The position numbers were made by a program, and so were the translations under genes. DNA of 64,000 bases from Paenibacillus alba (lineage in GTDB: Bacteria > Bacillota > Bacilli > Paenibacillales > NBRC-103111): NCBI RefSeq assembly GCF_013204855.1, contig NZ_JABMKZ010000004.1:186001-250000 (forward strand). The letters are read 5' to 3'. The number at the start of each line of letters is the position of its first letter. Position 1 is the stretch's first letter. Positions 42,910 through 51,632 of the stretch are shown here, in pieces. The notes beneath the pieces were generated by a model, which searched no databases, was not told the DNA's origin, and worked only from the letters and a program-made list of their open reading frames with translations.

Positions 42910-43020
42910 TTACCATACAAATGCGCTCGTAATAATGACCAAAAGAATGAAGAGGACCAAAACAATTGCCGTACTTGTACCCACACCACCACTACAACTT
43001 GCTGCTGCAGCATAACCCAT
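42910..43020 (-). CDS. YjcZ-family sporulation micro-protein 2
   Basis: A 36-residue protein starting MGYAAAASCSGGVGTS, followed by the same VLVLFILLVIIT helix as in the neighbouring gene. It ends SAFVW. AAGGGAGAG lies upstream of the ATG. The pair is a tandem duplication with diverged N-termini; this copy has a cysteine at position 9. Function in the spore is unknown for the family. Confidence 0.85.
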   Translation of the reverse strand: MGYAAAASCSGGVGTSTAIVLVLFILLVIITSAFVW

Positions 43021-43218
43021 TCCAAATCTCTCCCTTCTTGTATCGGATAGTTCATTGTATTTCAATGGCGTTTGAATGGTATGGACAAATGTCAGTTAAG
43101 GAAAGCCTGTTTTATGATTTGTATCATTTCTCAGTGTTAATGAAACACTCGCCTAACCCATCGTAATATTTAGCATGAAGTCCATAACAACACACATTTA
43201 TTTATCCTGGTTCTCCCA

Positions 43219-43255
43219 TATAATTGTAATTAGGAGAGAAATCTCCAAATCCTAA
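43219..43255 (+). promoter_or_regulatory. Promoter -10 and 5'-terminal hairpin of the secreted-protein gene
   Basis: TATAAT (43219-43224) is a perfect -10. About seven bases later begins GGAGA-GAAA-TCTCC (43233-43246), a perfect stem with a GNRA tetraloop; alternatively TTAGGA pairs with TCCTAA (43230-43235/43250-43255). The hairpin would sit at the very 5' end of the mRNA, about 70 bases before the start codon. The 43021-43218 stretch upstream holds no gene. Confidence 0.5.
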
Positions 43256-43314
43256 GAAAGGCGGTAACGATCTCTCAACTTAAAAACATTTATAACGAAT
43301 AGGAGCGTGTTTCT

Positions 43315-43764
43315 ATGATGATGAACAAAAAATGGCTGAAAGCCCCCTTACTCTCAGTTGCAACCCTAGCCTTTTTCTTAACGGGTGCGGCAGGTGCATG
43401 GGCAGACACTTATGAGAACCCCAATGTAAATGGTTATAGTACGACTAACACGTACATTAGCAGTTCTAATTTGAATTATGGCACAACGGCTAACAATAGC
43501 ATCGTTGATTTTTGGAATTTCTCCAATGATGCCAATACGACGCATACAGTTACATTTTGGGTGGACACGCCTGGAGCTATAGGAACATTCTACATACAGG
43601 ATATAACCAAAAATACGTCGAATTTAAGCCCGTTCTTTACACAGGGCAACATTGCTCCTGGTGGGCAGAGTTACTCCATTACGCTGATACCAAACCATCA
43701 ATATTCACTGCAGATTCCACCAAATGGGCCTAGCAGTTATAATTATCATTTTAAAATTAACTAG
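43315..43764 (+). CDS. Secreted protein of unknown function
   Basis: 149 residues with a clear Sec signal peptide (MMMNKKWLKA, hydrophobic core, cleavage near GAWA-DT). The mature part is Asn/Thr/Ser/Tyr-rich and beta-strand-like (GYSTTNTYISSSNLNYGTT, then HTVTFWVDTPGAIGTFYI) with no cysteine and a Pro/Asn-rich loop before the end. I do not recognise the family. AGGAG precedes three consecutive ATG codons; the first is used here. It has its own promoter and terminator and is monocistronic. Confidence 0.8.
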   Translation: MMMNKKWLKAPLLSVATLAFFLTGAAGAWADTYENPNVNGYSTTNTYISSSNLNYGTTANNSIVDFWNFSNDANTTHTVTFWVDTPGAIGTFYIQDITKNTSNLSPFFTQGNIAPGGQSYSITLIPNHQYSLQIPPNGPSSYNYHFKIN

Positions 43765-43779
43765 AAGTTTGACGAAAAC

Positions 43780-43827
43780 AAGAGCAGCTTCCAAGTCGGG
43801 TTCCGACCTGATAAGCTGCTCTTTTTC
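43780..43827 (+). terminator. Terminator after secreted-protein gene
   Basis: AAGAGCAGCTT (43780-43790) pairs with AAGCTGCTCTT (43813-43823), followed by TTT. An inner GTCGGGTTCCGAC hairpin fills the loop. Confidence 0.85.
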
Positions 43828-43973
43828 TGGCAAGAAAAGCAATTACTTGCTCCCTATTTTTAATTAAGTCTTCAATTAATATCCCGTTAATCTTAGTAAT
43901 CTGAGTTTTGGTAAGGTTTGACATTATTAAAAAACAAACCCTCACATGAAATGAGCTTCCCTCCCATCTAAGT

Positions 43974-44942
43974 CTATCTCTTAGCCAAGGACAATATTTC
44001 ATCCGAAACGAGATCAGGGCGATATTGATGAATGTAATGCTCGGTATCCTTGACCACATACTGCTTTGCTAGCAAGGACCAGGACGTAAATTCCGCTTCG
44101 GATTTGTTCCAATCGTCATTCTTAACCCCTAAATAATCGGATGTCAGCACGGTAAGCGGGAATGGGAATGGCTTTTTGTCATCTACAACGATCTTTGCAT
44201 TCACCTTGAATTGACGCAGCTCGTCCTGTATATTCGCATTTTCAAGCTTAAGCAAGGAAGCTGTCAGGTCAATTTTCTTCAGGTCATCCGGCACGAACTT
44301 CAAGCCGTTGCGAATTGAGCGTGAACTTTCAATAACACTGTCAGAGTGAAAAAGCATCCGAATCACGCCTGTTTTTATGAGCAGCTTTTTGCCAAAGCCG
44401 TCAAGGACGGGATCCGTATCGTTGTAGTAATATTCCGGACTTCCGCCATCCACCATCACGATGCCTTTTACCTCGCCTGGGTATTTCTGTGCAAAACGGA
44501 TCGTTTCGAGGGAGCCTAGCGAATGTCCCACAAACAGGTAAGGCGGCTTTTGGCCGGATACTTTCAGCAACTCGTGTATTTCATTCGTTATTGTATCAAT
44601 GTTACGCTTCTTATCCGTCGTATCGCTGTACCCATAGCCGAAGCGGTCGTAAACGGCAAATTTAACATGTGGCGCAAGCTTCTCGTACAGTGGGGAAAAA
44701 TCAACGTACGGATTGGCCGTGCCCCAACCGGAAGCGAATACAACCGTTACATCCCCTTGACCACCGGTAAATAAATGCATATTTTTCCCATCCACTTTGT
44801 ATAGATTGCCGCTTGGGGTATATGATTTCAGATCCTTCCGGATGCTCACTTGTTCATATATCGCGCCTGATCCCAGAAGCACAAGAATAACTGCCAACCC
44901 GATAACAACCGTCTTCCATAGTCTATTAAGCCATTTTTTCAT
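43974..44942 (-). CDS. Membrane-anchored alpha/beta hydrolase
   Basis: A 322-residue protein with one N-terminal membrane helix (about 10-30) followed by an alpha/beta hydrolase domain outside the cell. The nucleophile Ser is in FVGHSLGSLETI (about residue 141). FASGWGTANPYVDF forms the oxyanion region, and YDRFGYGYSD precedes the nucleophile. A C-terminal His in KDTEHYIHQY can complete the triad. Substrate unknown. It stands alone between a terminator-ended secreted-protein gene and a two-component system on the same strand. Confidence 0.85.
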   Translation of the reverse strand: MKKWLNRLWKTVVIGLAVILVLLGSGAIYEQVSIRKDLKSYTPSGNLYKVDGKNMHLFTGGQGDVTVVFASGWGTANPYVDFSPLYEKLAPHVKFAVYDRFGYGYSDTTDKKRNIDTITNEIHELLKVSGQKPPYLFVGHSLGSLETIRFAQKYPGEVKGIVMVDGGSPEYYYNDTDPVLDGFGKKLLIKTGVIRMLFHSDSVIESSRSIRNGLKFVPDDLKKIDLTASLLKLENANIQDELRQFKVNAKIVVDDKKPFPFPLTVLTSDYLGVKNDDWNKSEAEFTSWSLLAKQYVVKDTEHYIHQYRPDLVSDEILSLAKR

Positions 44943-45073
44943 CTCTCACACTCTCCTTGTATGTCATTCATTATACATGCTCATTCTTATCGAAGAGAAA
45001 ACAGCAGCTTAATTCCAGCTTAATTATTTAATTCCCCTTGATTCGCTGTCTCCATACAGGAAATATCAACGTT

Positions 45074-45104
45074 AACAAAAAAAGCCCGCAATGTATGCGG
45101 ACTT
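45074..45104 (-). terminator. Terminator after the 584-residue kinase gene
   Basis: On the minus strand AAGTCCGCA (45104-45096) pairs with TGCGGGCTT (45090-45082) using one G-U pair, followed by six T. It follows the stop within three bases. Confidence 0.8.
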
Positions 45105-45106
45105 GA

Positions 45107-46861
45107 TCAATTCCATATCAACCGAATTATGGTCCCTTCACCAAGTTTGGTTTCAACAGTGATTCGGCCTCCCATAGCTTCGATCAGCCCTTTGGAGATA
45201 GCCATGCCCAAACCAGATCCATTGGATGTGGATGCGGTATCCGTGCCGCGGTAGTAACGTTCAAACAGACGGCTTAATGTCGCTTCATCCATACCATCAC
45301 CATCGTCGGCGAATTGAATCGTGATTCTGCCGCCATCTTCACTCGCTAAGAGAGAGACGGTCAAAACCGTATCAGACGGATTATGGAGCAGCGAATTGGC
45401 TGTTAAATTGTTAACGACGCGTTCCAGCCACGGGGTGTACAATCGAGTCCTGACATCCTTTTGCGCTGCATGAAATACAATTCGCTGCTTCCCATAAGCA
45501 GGATCAGCTGCAGCTTGCACGAGCGTTTGCTCAAGCCAAGCGTTCAATTCAACCTCCATCGCCTCCAGAGGAAGAATCCCCGCCTTTAGCCGGTATGTCA
45601 TTGCAAGATCGTTGATCAGCATATCCATATGGGCCGATTTGTCCAGCATGGTCGCCGAAAACTTGCGTACCTCCTCCTGCGACCAGTCATATGCAGGCTC
45701 CGCCAGCAAGTGGGCATAGCCTGTTATCGAGGACAACGGTGTTTTCAAATCATGAGTAATGCCAACAATCCATTCTTCCCGCCAGTTCTCTGACTGCTCC
45801 CGCATAGCTTGATCTCGCTGCAAAGTGGCGGACAACTTTTCAATCGAAACCATCACCTCGGCGAAAACTCGGTATCTTCGCCGCCATTTGCCTGCTGGCG
45901 TTCGGCTAGGGTGCAGTCCTCTGCGATCAACAGGCTCGTGGTACACGGCTTTTCCGATAGAATCCAGCCATACTAGCATGTGGAGCATCGGCGCCCCAAA
46001 GCGATGCGCTTGCCATAGGGAGAGCAGTATAAACAAGGTCAACAAGACGGCAAACATGACACCTGAACCAATGAGGAGAACTTCTGCTTCCTCTGGGATC
46101 AACGGTTTTTTGCCCGAATTCGTAGCCCACCGGTCATTCGGTTCCCCAACCAGCCACGTGCGCCCCGTCTGCTCGTCATACGAAGTTTTCATACGGTAGC
46201 CATAGCGTTCGCTATACAATGTCCGAAGCGCAAGGTCCTGAACGGTATATTGCGATGGCACTGCATTAGGTTTGTTATAGGAGACCAGTTCCTTACCAGT
46301 TGAATCAATCAATTGAATAAAAGCTTGAGCCGCTGATATCTCTCCCGCCAAGGCACCCGGAAGCACCAGCTGTTTGTCTTCAACCGGGAAAGATCCTTCT
46401 CTCACCTGCTTTAAGACAGGGTCTAATCGATTGGGAGCTCCATATACCAGCGTATACAGCTTTCCATTTTTCTGTTGAATCCATACTGCCAGTTCGTATG
46501 GGAACGGTTGTCCCCCTGTCCAATAAGCGATCAACTCGCCTGGCCCGTATTGCCTAGGTACATCATCAGGTGAATTATAGGCACTTACTACATGCCCATT
46601 CTCATCAACGCTTTGCAGCCAGCCTTGATTTTTCTTTACTTGTTCCAGCAAGCTCGGCGTAAACTGGATGCCATCCTTTCCAATCCATGAGGAGTCTACC
46701 AGCTGTTCCAACCCTACGGTGGCGAAATTACGCGTGATGCTGATTTCGACAAATCGCTGAAGCATCCAGAAAAGCGTAATTCCAGCTATGAGCAGAACGA
46801 CTGTCCCTGCGATAGCAAGCTGGAGAACGAACTTAAGCGTTAATCGGCGTTTGATATTCAT
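45107..46861 (-). CDS. Sensor histidine kinase with large extracellular domain
   Basis: A 584-residue kinase. Membrane helices at about 10-35 and 263-285 enclose an extracellular domain of some 225 residues with two similar halves (WLQSVDENGHVVSAYNSPDD, and FIQLIDSTGKELVSYNKPNA), both suggesting PAS/Cache-like folds. After the second helix there is a spacer without a clear HAMP, then HisKA (WIVGITHDLKTPLSSITGYA, phospho-His about 370) and ATPase boxes (NLTANSLLHNP, FADDGDGMDEA, NGSGLGMAISKGLIEAMGG). It overlaps the response regulator gene by four bases. Confidence 0.9.
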   Translation of the reverse strand: MNIKRRLTLKFVLQLAIAGTVVLLIAGITLFWMLQRFVEISITRNFATVGLEQLVDSSWIGKDGIQFTPSLLEQVKKNQGWLQSVDENGHVVSAYNSPDDVPRQYGPGELIAYWTGGQPFPYELAVWIQQKNGKLYTLVYGAPNRLDPVLKQVREGSFPVEDKQLVLPGALAGEISAAQAFIQLIDSTGKELVSYNKPNAVPSQYTVQDLALRTLYSERYGYRMKTSYDEQTGRTWLVGEPNDRWATNSGKKPLIPEEAEVLLIGSGVMFAVLLTLFILLSLWQAHRFGAPMLHMLVWLDSIGKAVYHEPVDRRGLHPSRTPAGKWRRRYRVFAEVMVSIEKLSATLQRDQAMREQSENWREEWIVGITHDLKTPLSSITGYAHLLAEPAYDWSQEEVRKFSATMLDKSAHMDMLINDLAMTYRLKAGILPLEAMEVELNAWLEQTLVQAAADPAYGKQRIVFHAAQKDVRTRLYTPWLERVVNNLTANSLLHNPSDTVLTVSLLASEDGGRITIQFADDGDGMDEATLSRLFERYYRGTDTASTSNGSGLGMAISKGLIEAMGGRITVETKLGEGTIIRLIWN

Positions 46862-47613
46862 GGTGCTGATCGTTCCTGCAGCTCATTTTTAACAAGCTTG
46901 TAGCCAAGGCCTCTGACGTTAACGATAAACCTCGGATTGGACGGATCTGCTTCGATACGCTCTCTTATGCGGTGAATATGCACCATCACTGTATTATCGT
47001 CACTGAAAGCTTCTTCTCCCCAAACCTTCTCATACAATTCGCTTTTGCTGAATATCCGATTAGGATTTTTGCATAAGAAGAGCAGCAATTGAAACACAAG
47101 CGCAGGACAGGAAACAGCCTTTCCCTCTACGATCAACTCCCCTGCTGACTCGTCTATCTTAAACCGACCGTAATCGAAAACATTCGTGGTACTTTGAAGA
47201 GCTGCTTCGGAAAGTTTTGCCGCTGCCGCTGCATATGTCGAACCGTAATATCGCCGCAGCTGCGCACGTATGCGGGCAACAACTTCAAGTGGATTAAAGG
47301 GTTTGGTTATATAATCGTCTCCGCCAATCGCAAAGCCGGTCAGCTTGTCTAAGTCCGACGATCGAGCAGTTAGAAACAAAATTGGCGCATCCGTCGTTTG
47401 CCGAATAAACGGACACACCTCAATACCGCTGCGCCCCGGCAGCATTACGTCCAATATTATCAAATCGTATTTTTTGGCTTCGCAGGCCCTAAGCGCCTCT
47501 TCGCCTGTTTTCGCTGAATCAATATTTAGGTAGCCTTCCTTGCGAAGTACCGTCTCTAAAAGATCTAAAATGGATTGCTCATCATCAACAAGTAAAATCA
47601 TTGCATCATTCAC
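46858..47613 (-). CDS. OmpR-family response regulator
   Basis: A 251-residue regulator with receiver (MILLVDDEQSILDLLE, Asp in LIILDVMLPGRSG, Lys in YITKPFNPLEV) and winged-helix domain (about 150-245; CPALVFQLLLFLCKNPNR, NTVMVHIHRIRERI). The start is GTG at 47613 with GGAG nine bases upstream. It is the partner of the overlapping kinase. The pair might control the adjacent hydrolase, but no shared repeats were identified. Confidence 0.92.
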   Translation of the reverse strand: MNDAMILLVDDEQSILDLLETVLRKEGYLNIDSAKTGEEALRACEAKKYDLIILDVMLPGRSGIEVCPFIRQTTDAPILFLTARSSDLDKLTGFAIGGDDYITKPFNPLEVVARIRAQLRRYYGSTYAAAAAKLSEAALQSTTNVFDYGRFKIDESAGELIVEGKAVSCPALVFQLLLFLCKNPNRIFSKSELYEKVWGEEAFSDDNTVMVHIHRIRERIEADPSNPRFIVNVRGLGYKLVKNELQERSAP

Positions 47614-47845
47614 TGTGGAAGTCTCCTTACGCTAAACTGATATTTTATCATCATAACATGATTTTTTGGGGCTATGAATGCTGCTAACCTTAACGGAATC
47701 TTAATTCGTATCCTACTACATTGCATTTCCTAAGTTCACAAAGGCTCCATCATTTGTTCAAGGATTTAACTTGGATATGGCTCCTTCGAGTCATGCCATT
47801 CCTATGTTCAGAGCGATACAATAGAAACATTGAGAGGTGAAAGTT

Positions 47846-48562
47846 ATGACTCCATTGACGAATAAAGTATTGATTGTTGATGACGAGGAGCGGACACGTA
47901 AATTAATTCGTATGTATTTGGAAAGTGAACACGCCCTAATTGATGAAGCAGACAACGGCGAACAAGCACTGATGAAAGCCCTAGATTGCGATTATGATCT
48001 CATTATTATGGATTGGCTTATGCCTGGTCTTAGCGGACTAGAGGTTTGTCACACATTGCGTGGTTTTAAACAAACACCCATCATTATGATTACGGCAAAA
48101 AGCGATGAGACAGATCGTATTCTCGGCTTTGAAGCAGGTGTGGACGATTATATATGCAAGCCTTTTAGCCCCAAAGAGCTGATACTTCGAATCAAAGCAA
48201 TTTTGAAAAGGACGACGCCTGATAAATTTTGGGACAAACAGCCCCATTTTAATGATCAGCTTATTTTTGCCAATCTAATCATTGAACAGCATGCGCGTCG
48301 AGTGCTCGTGAATGGTCAAGAACTCTCTCTGACTTCGAAAGAATACGAACTGTTACGTTATTTTTCTATCCATATCGGCAAGATCTGTACGCGGGATAGG
48401 CTGTTTAAAGAGATATGGAAATACGAAGAAAGCGGCGATCATAGAACGGTAGATACCCATATCAAGCGATTGCGGGAAAAATTGCACCTCTATTCACCAG
48501 CCGCCGCGTCTATGATCCGAACCGTTTGGGGCATCGGGTATCGGATGGAAGAAGCAACCTAA
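47846..48562 (+). CDS. Orphan OmpR-family response regulator
   Basis: A 238-residue regulator with receiver (KVLIVDDEERTRKLIRMYLE, Asp in LIIMDWLMPGLSG, Lys in YICKPFSPKEL) and winged-helix domain with SLTSKEYELLRYFSIHIGK and DTHIKRLREKL; ResD-like in its receiver sequence. The ATG at 47846 has GAGAGGTG before it; a GTG nine bases earlier lies in that site. No kinase gene is adjacent: the divergent pair has its own kinase, and a terminator follows. Cross-talk or a distant kinase is likely. The nearby cyd operon makes a respiratory role conceivable. Confidence 0.9.
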   Translation: MTPLTNKVLIVDDEERTRKLIRMYLESEHALIDEADNGEQALMKALDCDYDLIIMDWLMPGLSGLEVCHTLRGFKQTPIIMITAKSDETDRILGFEAGVDDYICKPFSPKELILRIKAILKRTTPDKFWDKQPHFNDQLIFANLIIEQHARRVLVNGQELSLTSKEYELLRYFSIHIGKICTRDRLFKEIWKYEESGDHRTVDTHIKRLREKLHLYSPAAASMIRTVWGIGYRMEEAT

Positions 48563-48578
48563 TTGTCTGGCATAGACC

Positions 48579-48622
48579 AAAACGCCATGATCCAACATCG
48601 TTGGACATGGCGTTTTTGATAG
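48579..48622. terminator. Strong terminator between convergent genes
   Basis: A long stem, AAAACGCCATGATCCAAC (48579-48596) with GTTGGACATGGCGTTTT (48601-48617), continues into T residues on the plus strand; the A-rich left end also serves the convergent cupredoxin gene. Confidence 0.85.
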
Positions 48623-48638
48623 GCTTGATGGCTTCTAC

Positions 48639-49037
48639 TCATTTCACTGTAATTGTGCCGTAGTACATATACATACCGCAGTGAAACTTATAGGTTCCTG
48701 GCTTTAAATCTTGCAAGGTTGTGAAATTATCCCCTTTGTCCAAATAGAGATCCAATCCTAATTCGCGAGCAGCTACGCTTTTGATGCAGGTAAAGCCACT
48801 TGGCTTTTTGAAATTCAACTTGGTTGGAACGCCCGCATTAACTTCAATATTGGCTGGATAAAAGCCGTCGTCCTTGACTTGAATTGTCGCAATTTGATAT
48901 CCGTCGCTTTCCGTCATTACAGGTTCATTGGCTGCTGACTCTGTGTTCTGGAAATAAAATAAAACAAAGATGAAGAGACTTGTCACAAGGATGCCTCCAA
49001 TAATTCCAATAACCCTGAACTTCGTCATATTCTTCAT
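48639..49037 (-). CDS. Membrane-anchored cupredoxin domain protein
   Basis: 132 residues: an N-terminal membrane helix (about 8-30) followed by an extracellular cupredoxin fold (about 48-132). The copper site is visible in the C-terminal loop KFHCGMYMYYGTI (His, Cys, Met) plus a second Cys in GFTCIKSV in place of the usual first His, a pattern of the CGM-type cupredoxins linked to copper defence. The start is ATG at 49037 with AAGGTGG upstream. It lies 22 bases after the CydS-like gene and may be part of the cyd transcript. Confidence 0.85.
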   Translation of the reverse strand: MKNMTKFRVIGIIGGILVTSLFIFVLFYFQNTESAANEPVMTESDGYQIATIQVKDDGFYPANIEVNAGVPTKLNFKKPSGFTCIKSVAARELGLDLYLDKGDNFTTLQDLKPGTYKFHCGMYMYYGTITVK

Positions 49038-49058
49038 AAGAACCACCTTTCCTTCCCA

Positions 49059-49169
49059 TTATAGCGGCTCATTGCTGCTTCTCCTGCGCCCTCCTAACCA
49101 GAACAACAATCCAATGGCGCCAATAACAACGAGAAAAGGTGCGACGAAGATAAGAAAATTTTCTAGCAT
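49059..49169 (-). CDS. cydS: CydS-like small subunit of cytochrome bd oxidase
   Basis: A 36-residue single-helix protein: MLENFLIFVAPFLVVIGAIG, then LLFWLGG and a polar tail (RRRSSNEPL). Small subunits of Firmicute bd oxidases (CydS of Geobacillus) have the same pattern: a start followed by FLI..AP...VV and a Trp near the helix end. It follows cydB by 43 bases with a strong GAAGGGGG ribosome binding site. It would sit beside CydA and stabilise the hemes. The call rests on pattern and position. Confidence 0.75.
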   Translation of the reverse strand: MLENFLIFVAPFLVVIGAIGLLFWLGGRRRSSNEPL

Positions 49170-49212
49170 AGATGAACCCCCTTCTTTCCTTCATGGAAAA
49201 ATGATCGTGATA

Positions 49213-50238
49213 TTATTTGTTTCGCTTGCCCTGAACATAATTGGCATCGAATAAGAATAGACGCATAAGAAGATACAAAGATGGAATAAGCAGCAGAAGG
49301 CCCAAAACGAAGACAGAAATCAACGCAATCGCCATTGGTTCGCTGGTGAAATTATCATAGATTGTTAAGTAGGGATACAAAATGTACGGTAAATGTCCTG
49401 CCCCATAACCAAAGAAGGCAAATCCAAACTGCAGCAAGACGAAGATGAATGACAGCCCCAGCCGTTTGCGCGCCCATACCAGATAAATCGCCACAAGGAA
49501 GCAGATAAAAGATAGAACGAACATCCAAGCATAGTCCTCCATACGCTGAAAATGTCCCGCATTATGTCCTCGGATCGCGAAGAAAACAAGCAAGCTGCTT
49601 AGAATGGTCGGTCCGCTCCAAGCGATCGCATATTTCCGCACGACCTCGAACGCTCCTCGATCATTCGCCCGATTGGCGTAGTAACACAAGAACATCGCTG
49701 AGATATAGAGCACGCTCACAAGTGCGAGCAAAACTACGGTCCAAGAGTAGGTGCTCGTGAACAGCCTGCTGAACAGGAATGTTACCTGGTTGTTATCGTC
49801 CACAGCGATGTAGCCGCCTTCGGAAATGGTTAAGACGGTTGAAAGCGAAGCTGGTATAAGAAGTCCGCTTGCCCCGTACAAGAACAAGTAAAAGCGACTG
49901 TCCTTCTTGCTCCCATAGTTGCTAAAGGCATAGTACGATCCCCTGATGGCGAGCAGGATGATCGCTACGCTGCCAGGGAGTAATAGCGCCGTGCCGTAAT
50001 AGTAGGCCGTATCAGGGAAAAACCCAACAAAGCCAACGAAGAAAAAGACAAGAAACACATTCGTTACTTCCCACACGGGGGAAAGATAACGCTTGATCAC
50101 ATTGTTGATCAGGTGCCGTTTCCCCGTTATCGTGCTGTAGTAGCTGAAGAAGCCCGCGCCAAAGTCAATGGAAGCTACAATTAAATAGCCGAACAGGAAT
50201 ACCCATAACACAGTAATTCCAATTACTTCATAGCTCAT
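49213..50238 (-). CDS. cydB: Cytochrome bd ubiquinol/menaquinol oxidase subunit II
   Basis: A 341-residue CydB with about nine helices. The N-terminal stretch (VLWVFLFGYLIVASIDFGAG) and the later VTNVFLVFFFVGFVGFFP are typical. With CydA it forms the terminal oxidase that reduces oxygen with high affinity without pumping protons. Its ATG overlaps the end of cydA by four bases. Confidence 0.95.
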   Translation of the reverse strand: MSYEVIGITVLWVFLFGYLIVASIDFGAGFFSYYSTITGKRHLINNVIKRYLSPVWEVTNVFLVFFFVGFVGFFPDTAYYYGTALLLPGSVAIILLAIRGSYYAFSNYGSKKDSRFYLFLYGASGLLIPASLSTVLTISEGGYIAVDDNNQVTFLFSRLFTSTYSWTVVLLALVSVLYISAMFLCYYANRANDRGAFEVVRKYAIAWSGPTILSSLLVFFAIRGHNAGHFQRMEDYAWMFVLSFICFLVAIYLVWARKRLGLSFIFVLLQFGFAFFGYGAGHLPYILYPYLTIYDNFTSEPMAIALISVFVLGLLLLIPSLYLLMRLFLFDANYVQGKRNK

Positions 50239-51590
50239 TGTTTGCCGCCCCCTTCTATCCCTCTTGCCGCGATTTCATCTTCAGCCCGATTGTTGCGGAA
50301 CATGCGTGTCAGCACCCGGACGGCCGTCAATCCAAGAACAATATAGAGAAGTGCGAAGACGATAAGCATCGTATCCACGTGATCTGAGACCGTGGCTCCT
50401 TCGGTGGTTCTCATGATGCCATGAAGTATCCATGGTTGGCGACCAACCTCCGCGAAGATCCAGCCGTGCTCGATCGTCAGCATCGCCAGCGGAGCAGCAA
50501 GAATGATGCCGCGCAGCAGCCATTTATTCGAATAAACAAGTGACCGTTTGCGCCATAATAACAATAAGAACGCCAATGCGACCACGACCATCATGGCAAC
50601 GAAACTCATTTTCAAATCGAACAAATAATGAATCCAAAGCGGAGGCGTTTCGTCAGCTGGTATATCATTAAGTCCTGTGACTTCGGCATTAGGCAGTCCA
50701 TGCGCGAGAATACTGAGTGCGTACGGGATTTTAATTCCGTATTTGATCTCGTTATCGTCAGTCAAGATTCCTCCTAAGACCAGTGGAGCTTGTTTCGACG
50801 TTTCGAAATGCCACTCCATCGCGGCCAGCTTCTCCGGTTGATAGTTCGCCAAGTATTTACCCGACAAGTCTCCTATTATCGCGCTTGAAAGCAGGAATAC
50901 GCTAGCAGATATCATGGTGAGCTTGAGGGCTTTTTTGTAATACACATGATTGCGGCCCTTGAGCAAGGACCACGCTGAAATAGCGGCTAGAATGAAGGCA
51001 CAGGTCAGGTAAGCTGTAATGAGTACATGTGAAACCTTGGTCGGCATCGCCGGACTCAGCATGGCGCCGAAGGGAGAAATATCGGTAATTTTGCCATCTA
51101 CCACGGTCACACCTGCTGGTGCATTCATGAAGGCATTGACAACCGTAATAAAGAACGCAGATGCGGATGAGCCAATGACGACTGGAATGAGCATCCAGAA
51201 GTGTGTCATTTTATTCTTAAAGCGATCCCAGGTGTAGAGGTAAATCCCGAGGAATATCGCTTCAAAGAAGAAAGCGAAAGTTTCCAAGAAGAGCGGGATT
51301 GCGATCGATTGACCGGCTACTTTCATAAAGCTAGGCCACAGCAGACTGAGCTGCAGCCCAATTGCGGTTCCCGTTACAACACCTACGGCCACAGTAATGA
51401 CAAAGCCGCGGGCCCACCTCCTTGCCATAAGCAGATAATGCTCATCATTGCGTCTAATGCCGATCCACTCCGCAAGAGCAATCATAAGTGGAACCCCTAC
51501 CCCGATGGTAGCGAAAATAATGTGAAATGCAAGAGTTAGCCCTGTTAGCATTCGGCTATACATGACTGGATCGTAGCTAGCTAATAACAT
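50235..51590 (-). CDS. cydA: Cytochrome bd oxidase subunit I
   Basis: A 451-residue CydA with nine helices. Heme ligands can be placed: the His in LTLAFHIIFATIGVG, a His in helix 5 (region KVSHVLITAYL) and a Met in helix 7. The quinol-oxidation motif GRQPWILHGIMRT is present and the Q-loop is of the short type usual in Firmicutes. The start is ATG at 51590 with GGAGGGGG seven bases before it; a longer in-frame start has no ribosome binding site. The 38-residue membrane protein gene lies just upstream. Confidence 0.95.
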   Translation of the reverse strand: MLLASYDPVMYSRMLTGLTLAFHIIFATIGVGVPLMIALAEWIGIRRNDEHYLLMARRWARGFVITVAVGVVTGTAIGLQLSLLWPSFMKVAGQSIAIPLFLETFAFFFEAIFLGIYLYTWDRFKNKMTHFWMLIPVVIGSSASAFFITVVNAFMNAPAGVTVVDGKITDISPFGAMLSPAMPTKVSHVLITAYLTCAFILAAISAWSLLKGRNHVYYKKALKLTMISASVFLLSSAIIGDLSGKYLANYQPEKLAAMEWHFETSKQAPLVLGGILTDDNEIKYGIKIPYALSILAHGLPNAEVTGLNDIPADETPPLWIHYLFDLKMSFVAMMVVVALAFLLLLWRKRSLVYSNKWLLRGIILAAPLAMLTIEHGWIFAEVGRQPWILHGIMRTTEGATVSDHVDTMLIVFALLYIVLGLTAVRVLTRMFRNNRAEDEIAARGIEGGGKQ

Positions 51591-51632
51591 GGTGATTCCC
51601 CCTCCAGAAGCTTGGCTAATTAACAATTGTTA

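Noticed and set aside
43757..44059. Minus-strand open frame containing LTKTQITKINGILIEDLIKN, which looks protein-like.
   Set aside because: It runs through the terminator of the secreted-protein gene and the 3' end of the hydrolase gene, and no ribosome binding site sits at a proper distance from either possible ATG. A small gene at 43757-43921 remains possible but is not supported.
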